DNA of 64,000 bases. Origin: JBFLYO01 sp040756745 (GTDB lineage Bacteria; Bacteroidota; Ignavibacteria; UBA10030; UBA6906). Shown here piece after piece: positions 1 to 7,088 of the stretch (position 1 is the first letter of the stretch; each line of letters begins with the position of its first letter). Made by a program: the position numbers and the translations under genes. The stretch spans positions 102,092 to 166,091 of the forward strand of contig JBFLYO010000002.1 of the NCBI GenBank assembly GCA_040756745.1. Direction: 5' to 3'. The notes under the pieces were generated by a model, which saw only the letters and a list, made by a program, of their open reading frames with translations, made no database searches and was not told the DNA's origin.

Positions 1-2576
1 CCTTCCGGCATGGCGTCGCGGGCATTGACGCAGAGGTTGAGGAGCGTCTGGTGCACTTGCGTCCGGTCTGCGTCGATGAGCGGGAGCGTGGAGTCGAGAT
101 CCAGCGCAATGGCGATCGTCCGCGGGAATGTCTCTTCCAGCATGCGCCCCAGCTCAGCCACGACATCGTTGAGGCTGACGGGTTCAAACTTCACGTCGGC
201 TTTTCTCGCGAAAGTCAGGATCTGTCGCACCAGGCTTGCCCCACGGTCGGCCGCCTTGTGGATTGCCGCGATGCTCCGCTTCAGCCGCGGCTCATCCGAC
301 GCCACCTCGGGGAGAAGGGACGCATGCCCGAGGATGATGCCGAGCAGGTTGTTGAAATCGTGTGCGATGCCTCCCGCAAGCGTTCCCAGCGACTCGAGCT
401 TCTGGGCCTGGAGGAGCTGCTGTTGGAGGAATTTCCGTTCGGAGATGTCAATCGTTGAGGCGATGACGCGCGAGAGACAGCGCTCGTGGCCGGGGGCGAC
501 AGAAACGCGCACGACCACGTTCATCAGACGACCATCGATTCTGCGTGTCACCGTTTCCCCCATGTAGACCGCATGCCCTTCGGCGAGCGACGCGATTTCC
601 TCTGCGTACTGCAGAATGCCTTCCTCACCGTAGATGGTCGGGAGATACTCCCTGAATTCCTCCTTGGTCCGGGCGCCATAGAGTTCGAGCGTCGCGCGGT
701 TCACATCGACGAGCTTCACCATCCGCTTGCACCGGAGAACCTCTGCGGGGTGGGCAGCGAAGTATGCGCGGAGGTCCGTGTGTCCAGATTCCCTCAGCAT
801 GTCGAGGTGCATCTTCAGGTCGGATGCATCTTCCTCTCTGAGGGCGACCGCGGAATCTTCAAAGAGTCCCCGATAGCGCTGTTCGCTTTGCAGGAGCGCC
901 TGTTCGGCACGGTTGCGCTCGGTGACGTCCTGGAGAACCGCAAGTGAGCGAACCACATGCCCCTCCTGGTCCCGTTCCGCGATCGCGGAGAGCGTGATGT
1001 CGATGACCCTCCCGTCCTTTGTCACCAGCTCATATGGTACGTTTGTGCAGTATCCTGTCTTGAAGAATTCGGGCAGGATGTGCATCTGCGCGTACCGACG
1101 CGACGCTTCGGTGAGGAAATCGGTCGAGGGGCGCCCGATCACCTCCTCCCGTGCGTACCCCATGACGCGCAGCCAGTAGTCGCTGACGCTGAGCAGTCTG
1201 CCCCTATTGTCGATCGAATGGAGCATCACCGGAGTATTATTGTAGAGGGAGCGGTACCGGCGTTCGTTTTCCCGGAGGGCCTCATCGGCGCGCTTGCGGT
1301 CGATCGCCATGGCGATCTGCGTCGAGACGAACGTAAGAATCTCGCGATGCTCTGCCCTGAAGCGGACTCCCGGCGAGTAGCTCTGGACTACGAGGGCGCC
1401 GAATGCCCTGCTGCCGGCGATCAGCGGGACCCCCAGCCAGTCGAGCGACGGAGCCCCCATTTCGACCGCGGCACCCCGCTCGATCAGGTCGTGAAAGACT
1501 TCGGGCGATGCGAGGAGCGGCTCCCCCGTCCGGACGACGTACTCGGTGAGGCCCTTGCCCGGAGGGCGGGGGGCCGGCGGCTCGTCCATCTCATCCACAA
1601 AGTAGGGGAATGTCAGAAGGCCCGAGCCCTCCTCCATCACGGCGATGTAGAAATTCCGGGCCGGCATCAGGTCGCCGATGATCTCATGGATGGCGCGGTA
1701 GAGGTCCCGCAGGTTCTCCGTGGTGTTCACCGCCGCAGCGATCCGGTACGTTGCAGTCTGCACCCGCTCGGCCTGTTTGCGGGCGGTGACGTCGCGCGCG
1801 ACCGCTACGATCGCCACCGGCTCATCCTCGTCGTTGCGCACGACGGATGTCCAGACCTCAAGTGGGAAGGATGACCCGTCCTTGCGGATCCCAAGCGACT
1901 CTCCCTGATACCCGCCGCGCCCTGATGAGGAGGCAATCTCCCGGCGTGGCGGCGTCCCGGGTGCAGGAGCCCCGCCGATGGAGATATCCTTGCCGAGGAC
2001 CTCCTCTTCGGCGTAGCCAAACATCTGCAGGAATGACTCGTTGATGAACAAGAGGCGCCCGTCGAGGTCGGCGATCAACACGGCGTCGCGCGTCGATGCA
2101 ACGGTCTGAGCAAGGAGCCGGATCTGGCGGTCCGCCTGCCGCCGCTCGGTGACGTCGACTGACGCTCCGGTGATGCCGCTGATCGTCCCAGCCCGGTCCC
2201 GGATGGGTTCGAGGGTCACCTCGTAGATGCGCAGGTCGTCGGCAGACTGAACGCTCAGTTCGCTTCTGGCTCCCTTGCCGTCGGCGAGAACCTTGCGTTT
2301 GAGTTCGGTCAGACGTTCAGCGATCTGGGGGGCGAAGAGTTCCTCATCAGTCTTCCCGACACAACTGCTGCTTTCTGCAGCTGCAGGGTGTTGCGGGTTG
2401 AAGATCCAGGTGTAGCGAAGGGAGAGATCTTGAGTGAAGACAAAGACGGACGCAGGCCTGATCGCGTCCTCTGGGGTGTGATCCGGCGCGGGAGTGTTCC
2501 CCTGACCTCCGCTATCCCCCCCTCCTCCGGCCGATTCTGCGCCCGATGACCCGTCTCGATCTGAAGTTGGTGCCAT
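1..2576 (-). CDS. Multi-PAS/GAF sensor histidine kinase, C-terminus cut by window edge
   Basis: About 858 residues are visible. The order is a Gly/Ser-rich N-terminus, PAS (about 45-135), PAS (about 150-265, ending in ARDVTARK), GAF (about 280-425), two more PAS domains (about 430-690), then a HisKA dimerisation domain. The phosphoacceptor is His739 in GGIAHDFNNLL, the motif of hybrid and NtrB-like kinases. The ATPase domain begins (NLCVNARDAMPEG, N-box) and is truncated at position 1. No membrane segment is seen, so it is probably a cytosolic sensor. The ATG at 2576 was chosen because reading continues openly from it and a near-perfect sigma-54 site lies 41 bases upstream. The signal is unknown; GAF plus PAS suggests a redox or small-ligand cue. 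Confidence 0.9.
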   Translation of the reverse strand, partial: MAPTSDRDGSSGAESAGGGGDSGGQGNTPAPDHTPEDAIRPASVFVFTQDLSLRYTWIFNPQHPAAAESSSCVGKTDEELFAPQIAERLTELKRKVLADGKGARSELSVQSADDLRIYEVTLEPIRDRAGTISGITGASVDVTERRQADRQIRLLAQTVASTRDAVLIADLDGRLLFINESFLQMFGYAEEEVLGKDISIGGAPAPGTPPRREIASSSGRGGYQGESLGIRKDGSSFPLEVWTSVVRNDEDEPVAIVAVARDVTARKQAERVQTATYRIAAAVNTTENLRDLYRAIHEIIGDLMPARNFYIAVMEEGSGLLTFPYFVDEMDEPPAPRPPGKGLTEYVVRTGEPLLASPEVFHDLIERGAAVEMGAPSLDWLGVPLIAGSRAFGALVVQSYSPGVRFRAEHREILTFVSTQIAMAIDRKRADEALRENERRYRSLYNNTPVMLHSIDNRGRLLSVSDYWLRVMGYAREEVIGRPSTDFLTEASRRYAQMHILPEFFKTGYCTNVPYELVTKDGRVIDITLSAIAERDQEGHVVRSLAVLQDVTERNRAEQALLQSEQRYRGLFEDSAVALREEDASDLKMHLDMLRESGHTDLRAYFAAHPAEVLRCKRMVKLVDVNRATLELYGARTKEEFREYLPTIYGEEGILQYAEEIASLAEGHAVYMGETVTRRIDGRLMNVVVRVSVAPGHERCLSRVIASTIDISERKFLQQQLLQAQKLESLGTLAGGIAHDFNNLLGIILGHASLLPEVASDEPRLKRSIAAIHKAADRGASLVRQILTFARKADVKFEPVSLNDVVAELGRMLEETFPRTIAIALDLDSTLPLIDADRTQVHQTLLNLCVNARDAMPE

Positions 2577-2616
2577 GTCCCGGGCATCTCCAAAAATGCG
2601 AACACGGTCGGCTCAC

Positions 2617-2631
2617 GCAACCATCGTGCCA
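2617..2631 (-). promoter_or_regulatory. Sigma-54 (-24/-12) promoter of the histidine kinase
   Basis: On the minus strand the sequence is TGGCACGATGGTTGC, an exact match to the core TGGCACG-N4-TTGC. It lies 41 bases upstream of the kinase ATG at 2576, giving an expected transcript start near 2605. It is the best match among six similar sites in this window. Confidence 0.8.
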
Positions 2632-2761
2632 CCCAGGAAAGTCTAAAACAGTTGGGGATTTGCGTTCGAACCTGTCAGTTTCAAAACCAGAAAAGGCGAA
2701 TCTTCGCAGTCTTGGGAACCAGTGGCAGGAATTGACAATTTCCTGCAAATCCCCGAGTGAT

Positions 2762-3679
2762 CTACATGGCCTGGCGGAGGCCAGTCTCGTCGAGAGGCAG
2801 GCCGTCCGTCGGTTCCTCTCTGGCAATCGCCCGGAGGAAAGGAAACGCGGCAAGAGATGCAGAGGGCACTGAGACGGTTTTCCCACCTCTGAGGGCCGAG
2901 ATGAGCTGGAGTGCGATTGGGATCGATTTTCCTCCGGTCGTATTATTGGCGATGATGGTCACAGCGTCATAGCGGGGGGCGAGGGCTGCGACACGACGGG
3001 CAATCTCACGCGTCTCTTTTGCATTGTAGAGGTAGTCGTACTTCGCGTCGTAGGTATCAAGGAGCCACCCGCGTTCGTTCCGCCCATGGAGTCGCAGATA
3101 CGCCGTGTCGCCCGCTCCTGCTGCAACAAACGGCATATAGTGCCGCGTACGGGGCATGTCGGCCCCCACGATGCAGAGGCGATGTTCCTTGAGAAAGGCG
3201 TTCAGCCCGCTCGTTTGCCACGACTCATGCCGGAATTCGACGTGAAGGGGGTACCCTGCAAACTCGCGGGCCAGTCTGGCAATGTGGAACCTGTGTGTAC
3301 TCGTGTTCGTGAAGCCGTAGGGGAACTGCAACAGCAACGCCTCCAGCCGGTTGCGCTGTGACAGTTCTTGCAGTATCCCTCTGACGGAGCGAACCGCGTC
3401 CGGCCGGATCACCGCGGCGTGGGTGAATGAGGCGTGCAGCTTCACGATGAATGTGAAGGAGGGAAACTCCCGGACTGCCGTCGCCCATACCCTCGCATCC
3501 TTACCCGTCAGACCGTCGTCCCAGAACGTCTGGCGGATTTCCACCGTATTGAAGTACTGTGCGTACCAGGCCAGTTTTTCCGCCGACGACATCCCCGGCC
3601 GGGGATAGAGGCACTGGTCGAACACGTCATGCTCCCAGCCCCCAAGACCGATGCGATACAACGTTGAGCCCTGCGGCAT
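2762..3679 (-). CDS. DUF72 family protein (YecE-like)
   Basis: A 305-residue TIM-barrel-like protein of the DUF72/YecE family, whose biochemical function is not established. Recognisable family features are the opening YRIGLGGWEHDVF, YAQYFNTVEIRQTFW, the mid-protein HVEFRHESW and YLRLHGRN, and the late ANNTTGG segment. Upstream in-frame ATGs exist (MYAILASL, and one beyond inside the divergent gene). The start at 3679 was chosen because GGGAGGAGGT sits immediately before it and homology begins there. It is divergent from the S24 repressor at 3801 and probably shares its operator region, so it may be under that repressor. Confidence 0.85.
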   Translation of the reverse strand: MPQGSTLYRIGLGGWEHDVFDQCLYPRPGMSSAEKLAWYAQYFNTVEIRQTFWDDGLTGKDARVWATAVREFPSFTFIVKLHASFTHAAVIRPDAVRSVRGILQELSQRNRLEALLLQFPYGFTNTSTHRFHIARLAREFAGYPLHVEFRHESWQTSGLNAFLKEHRLCIVGADMPRTRHYMPFVAAGAGDTAYLRLHGRNERGWLLDTYDAKYDYLYNAKETREIARRVAALAPRYDAVTIIANNTTGGKSIPIALQLISALRGGKTVSVPSASLAAFPFLRAIAREEPTDGLPLDETGLRQAM

Positions 3680-3699
3680 ACCTCCTCCCGAAAAAGCTC

Positions 3700-3728
3700 T
3701 TGACAGAGACGCCAGGATTGCGTACATT
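3700..3728 (+). promoter_or_regulatory. Candidate promoter of the S24 repressor gene
   Basis: TTGACA (3700-3705), a 17-base spacer and TACATT (3723-3728) on the plus strand. This would give a leader of about 65 bases that contains the palindromes at 3743-3788. Confidence 0.5.
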
Positions 3729-3737
3729 GGCTCGGTC

Positions 3738-3766
3738 AAGATACGACATTTATGTCGTCTTGTCAA
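3738..3766 (-). promoter_or_regulatory. Candidate promoter of the DUF72 gene
   Basis: On the minus strand TTGACA (3766-3761), a 17-base spacer and TATCTT (3743-3738), a good sigma-70-type promoter. Its spacer is almost entirely the perfect inverted repeat at 3743-3758, so a bound repressor would occlude it. Confidence 0.65.
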
Positions 3767-3788
3767 GTCCCCTTTTGACAATTTTGTC
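3743..3788. promoter_or_regulatory. Palindromic operators between DUF72 and the S24 repressor
   Basis: Three palindromes: ACGACAT-TT-ATGTCGT (3743-3758, perfect 7-bp arms), CTTG-T-CAAG (3759-3767) and GACAA-TT-TTGTC (3777-3788). They lie in the divergent intergenic region, one inside the spacer of the minus-strand promoter. This is the expected layout of an autoregulated XRE-S24 repressor; which palindrome is bound is inference. Confidence 0.6.
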
Positions 3789-3800
3789 TGAGGAAGTCCG

Positions 3801-4454
3801 ATGAAAAGCACCATCGGGGAGCGGCTGCGGTCGGCCCGTGAAGGGAAGGAGCTGGACCAGGCAACGCTGGCGGAAAAGGTCGGCGTCGTGACCCGGACCC
3901 TCCAGCGCTGGGAGAAGGGGGAACAGGTGCCCGACGGGATTGCCATTACCAGAATCGCGAAGGCGACCAATGTCCAGCCAACCTGGCTCCTGACGGGGGA
4001 GGGGGAGATGTATCCTTCCGCTCCGCGGCATCCCAACGTCTATGCGCTGCCTGCAGGCCCCGAACGGAAGCGTCCCCGCCTCGCCGAACTCCCCCTCGTC
4101 TCTTCCGTCCCTGCCGGGAAGGTGGCGACGATGTTCCATCCCGACTATGTCGACAACTACGTGGCTGTGGATGACGTGAAGGACCCTTCGGCATTTGCCC
4201 TGAAGGTCAAGGGGAACAGCATGGCCCCACGGATCGAGGACGGCGACATCGTGGTGGTCAGCCCACAGACCGAGGCGCGCACGGGGGACATCTGCGTCAT
4301 TCGAGTGAACGAGGAAGATACGCTGAAGAAGGTGAAGTTCGAGGGGAACTACATACACCTGATCCCGCTGAATCCCGAGTTTGAGCCGGTGACGGTGAAA
4401 AAGAGAGAGGTGAACTTTGTGTGGAAAGTGATCAAGCTGATAAAAGAGCTGTGA
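3801..4454 (+). CDS. LexA-like repressor: XRE helix-turn-helix with S24 autoprotease domain
   Basis: 217 residues. The N-terminal XRE HTH is about residues 5-58 (GERLRSAREGKELDQATLAEKVGV). The C-terminal S24 (LexA/CI/UmuD-type) domain has an Ala105-Gly106 candidate cleavage site in SSVPAGKVA, catalytic Ser140 in GNSMAPRIEDGD and Lys177 in TLKKVKF. The Ser-Lys spacing of 37 equals that of E. coli LexA. It is expected to repress until self-cleaved on a RecA-type or other stress signal. No prophage genes surround it, so it is a chromosomal regulator and not a phage CI remnant. The ATG at 3801 follows GAGGAAGTCCG. Confidence 0.92.
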   Translation: MKSTIGERLRSAREGKELDQATLAEKVGVVTRTLQRWEKGEQVPDGIAITRIAKATNVQPTWLLTGEGEMYPSAPRHPNVYALPAGPERKRPRLAELPLVSSVPAGKVATMFHPDYVDNYVAVDDVKDPSAFALKVKGNSMAPRIEDGDIVVVSPQTEARTGDICVIRVNEEDTLKKVKFEGNYIHLIPLNPEFEPVTVKKREVNFVWKVIKLIKEL

Positions 4455-4459
4455 GGAAG

Positions 4460-4576
4460 AAGAGGAGAGAGGAGAGAGATGAGAGAAGAGAGAGAAAAAG
4501 TCAACGATCAGACGATAGTCCAGTGTCACCCTGCCACGAGTTGGTTCACGTTGGCAACTGCCTTCTCTCTCCTCTT
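4460..4576. repeat. Purine/pyrimidine inverted repeat between convergent genes
   Basis: The intergenic stretch starts with a pure AG tract and ends with a pure CT tract. A perfect 12-bp arm (AAGAGGAGAGAG, 4460-4471) is complementary to 4565-4576, with flanking imperfect pairing. It may act as a bidirectional terminator between the S24 repressor and the convergent DUF1015 gene. No T-run typical of intrinsic terminators is seen. Confidence 0.5.
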
Positions 4577-4590
4577 TTCTCTATCCTGGC

Positions 4591-5832
4591 TTATTCCAGC
4601 AAATGCACTACGATGCCATCGCGCAGTTTCGGCTCAAACCATGTCGACTTCGGCGGCATTGTCTTTCCGGCGTCCGCGATCGCGAGGAGCTCCTCGATCG
4701 AGGTCGGATAGAGGGCGAAGGCGACCGCCATCTCTCCTGAATTCACCCGGCGTTCCAGCTCCCCGAGGCCTCTGATTCCACCGACGAAGTCGATCCGCTT
4801 GCTCGTCCGCGGGTCCTCGATGCCCAGCACTGGACCGAGCAGGTGATTCTGAAGAATCGACACGTCGAGTCGTTCCACGGGATCGGGCTGCGCCAGCAAC
4901 TCGCCTGCGGCCTGAAGCGCATACCAGCTTCCCCCCAGGTACATCCCGTACTCTCCCTTCTGCGAAGGTCGGTACCCGGCCGAAACCGTCTGAACGTCGA
5001 ACAACCGCCCGATCGTTTCGAGGAAACCTTCCGGCGTCATGCCCTTCAAATCCTTCACGACACGATTGTAATCCATGATGCGGAGCTGGTTTTGCGGGAA
5101 GAGGACGGCAAGGAAGAAATTGTATTCTTCGTCGCCGCGGTGGCGCGGGTTGGCGTGTGCACGTTCGCTCCCCACGCGTGCGGCAGCGGCGGAGCGGTGA
5201 TGGCCGTCCGCCACGTAGAGTGTCGGCACAGCTGCAAACTCCCGGTTGATTGTCCCGACGACGTCGGGATCGCCGATCACCCAGAGCTGATGCCGAATCC
5301 CGTCGTCGGCTTCGAAGTCTGCGTCCGGTTTTCGTGACCGGATCCGGTCAACGATAGCGTCGATCGAGGGGCGCGCACGGTACGTCAGAAAAATCGGACC
5401 GGAGTGGGCATTCGTCACCCGGACATGCTTCGTTCTGTCGTCCTCCTTGTCCTTCCGCGTCAGCTCGTGCTTTTTGATCGTGTCGTCCAGATACTCCTGG
5501 ACGGAGGCACATCCCACAATCCCGTATTGGGTATGGCTCTCCATCGTCTGCGCATACAGATAGTACGAGGGGCCGGGATCCTCCCGAAGGATCCCGTCGG
5601 CGAGGAACCGGTCGAGGTTCTCTTTCCCCTTCTGATAGACCCGTTCGTCGTAGAGGTCCGTCTCGGGAGGAAGATCAATCTCCGGTTTCCCGACGTGGAG
5701 AAACGAATAGGGGTTCCCCGCCGCCTCCTGACGTGCCTCGTCGGAACTCAGCACGTCGTACGGGCGTGATGCCACTCGGTGGGCGAGTTCCGGCGGAGGC
5801 CGGAACCCGCGGAACGGTCGAAGGGTTGCCAC
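4591..5832 (-). CDS. DUF1015 family protein
   Basis: 413 residues of the DUF1015 family (COG4198), whose function is unproven. Typical features are the opening LRPFRGFRPPPELAHRVASR, the PYDV segment, YAQTMESHTQYGIVG and the invariant YVADGHHR motif near the middle. Start is GTG at 5832, where family homology begins (ATLRPFRG). It lies 60 bases downstream of a class V aminotransferase on the same strand. Members of this family commonly sit beside serine-biosynthesis genes, so a role in serine/phosphoserine metabolism is a context-based inference. Confidence 0.85.
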   Translation of the reverse strand: MATLRPFRGFRPPPELAHRVASRPYDVLSSDEARQEAAGNPYSFLHVGKPEIDLPPETDLYDERVYQKGKENLDRFLADGILREDPGPSYYLYAQTMESHTQYGIVGCASVQEYLDDTIKKHELTRKDKEDDRTKHVRVTNAHSGPIFLTYRARPSIDAIVDRIRSRKPDADFEADDGIRHQLWVIGDPDVVGTINREFAAVPTLYVADGHHRSAAAARVGSERAHANPRHRGDEEYNFFLAVLFPQNQLRIMDYNRVVKDLKGMTPEGFLETIGRLFDVQTVSAGYRPSQKGEYGMYLGGSWYALQAAGELLAQPDPVERLDVSILQNHLLGPVLGIEDPRTSKRIDFVGGIRGLGELERRVNSGEMAVAFALYPTSIEELLAIADAGKTMPPKSTWFEPKLRDGIVVHLLE

Positions 5833-5892
5833 AGAGCACTCTTCTGCGATTGCCGGAGATGCAGTCGGTTTGGGTCGACCGATGGGCGACCC

Positions 5893-6969
5893 TTACTTCA
5901 GGGTCGGGAAGATCGAATCGATCGCAGCAGTGACCTGCTTCACGTCGTCGAGCGTCAGCTCCCCCATATGCGCGATCCGGAACGTCTTCTCCTTCAGGTC
6001 TCCGTAGCCGTTGGAGATCTGCATCCCCATCTTCCCGAGCGCATCGTTGAGCCCCTTCACGGAGATATTCTTCGTGTTGGTGATCGTCGTCAGCGTCACG
6101 GAAGCATGCTGTTCATCGGGATACAACGCAAAATGTTCCTTCGCCCAGGCGCGCGCGTACTCTGCCATCGCCCGGTGGCGGGCATACCGTGGCTCCAGCC
6201 CTTCGGCCAGGATCCGGTCGAGCTGGTAGTTCATGGCAAACATGTGCGAGAGCGACGGCGTCGCGGAGTACTGGTGGTCCTTCGTCTCCACGTACTTGTA
6301 CAGCTCGAGGATGTCCAGGTACCATCCGCGGTATTTCACCTCCTTTCCGTGCTCAAGGGCGCGCTTGCTGACAGAGGCGATGGCCATCCCGGGGGGGAGT
6401 GCCAGGGCCTTTTGCGTGGAGGTGATGCAGACATCGATGCCGAGGGCGTCCACGTCGATCTTGACCCCCCCCATCGAGCTGACCGTGTCCACCAGCCAGA
6501 TGACGTCGGGATACTTCCGTTTCACTTCCGCGATCGCTTCCACCGGGTTCATGATGCCGGTGCTGGTCTCGTTGTGCGTCACGGTCATGACGTCGTACTT
6601 GCCGGTCGAGAGGTACTTGTCAACGACCTCCGGCGTCGTCGCGTGCCCCCACTCGGTCTCATGCTTGTCGGCGGGGACGTTGTTGCTCTCGGCCATCTTG
6701 AACCATCGGTTGCCGAAGGCGCCCACGGAGAAGACGATGGCCCGCCTGGCAGTGAATGACCGGATCGATCCTTCCATCAGACCCGAGCCCGAGCTGGTCG
6801 ACAGGACGATGGGGTTCTGGGTGTGCATCACCGTCCGGAGCTTTTCGCTGATTTCCCGCTGAAGGGTGGATGCGTCCTTCGACCGGTGGCCGATCATGGG
6901 CGTGGCCATTTTTGCGAGGACGTCCGGCGCGACTTCAGTGGGACCAGGGATGAAGAGTTTCTTGTGCAT
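5893..6969 (-). CDS. Class V PLP aminotransferase (phosphoserine or serine/alanine-glyoxylate type)
   Basis: 358 residues of the COG0075 aminotransferase family. The N-terminal LFIPGPTEV is diagnostic, the SGSGLMEG loop binds the cofactor phosphate, VDTVSSMGG carries the PLP-ring aspartate, and Lys187 in TSTQKALALPPGM forms the Schiff base. Start is the ATG at 6969 behind TTGAGGAAACC; an upstream in-frame ATG at 7023 lacks a ribosome site. Paired with DUF1015, it most likely makes phosphoserine or interconverts serine and glyoxylate. Family membership is certain, the exact substrate is not. Confidence 0.87.
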   Translation of the reverse strand: MHKKLFIPGPTEVAPDVLAKMATPMIGHRSKDASTLQREISEKLRTVMHTQNPIVLSTSSGSGLMEGSIRSFTARRAIVFSVGAFGNRWFKMAESNNVPADKHETEWGHATTPEVVDKYLSTGKYDVMTVTHNETSTGIMNPVEAIAEVKRKYPDVIWLVDTVSSMGGVKIDVDALGIDVCITSTQKALALPPGMAIASVSKRALEHGKEVKYRGWYLDILELYKYVETKDHQYSATPSLSHMFAMNYQLDRILAEGLEPRYARHRAMAEYARAWAKEHFALYPDEQHASVTLTTITNTKNISVKGLNDALGKMGMQISNGYGDLKEKTFRIAHMGELTLDDVKQVTAAIDSIFPTLK

Positions 6970-7031
6970 GGTTTCCTCAAGAGATGTCAGTTGTAAGAAC
7001 GCATTTCCTCTTGGAGAATTCAACAGGGGGC

Positions 7032-7063
7032 AAAAAAAACGGTGGACCCCTGCGGGCCCACCG
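7032..7063 (-). terminator. Intrinsic terminator of the TonB-receptor gene
   Basis: On the minus strand, a 10-bp stem (arms 7054-7063 and 7040-7049, one G-U pair, loop 7050-7053) is followed directly by eight T residues. It ends transcription just after the receptor stop codon at 7089, so the downstream aminotransferase needs its own promoter. Confidence 0.88.
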
Positions 7064-7088
7064 CCTTGACGTCGTTCCTGCCGATCGC

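Noticed and set aside
957..1874. Long plus-strand open frame opposite the histidine kinase
   Set aside because: It is antisense to a continuous PAS/GAF coding frame and shows no domain or ribosome site.
2655..2680. GGTTCGAAC on the minus strand, resembling a tRNA T-loop
   Set aside because: The flanking bases cannot form the T-stem and no acceptor or anticodon arm is found nearby.
3801..4454. Prophage CI-type repressor
   Set aside because: No integrase, attachment site or phage genes on either side.
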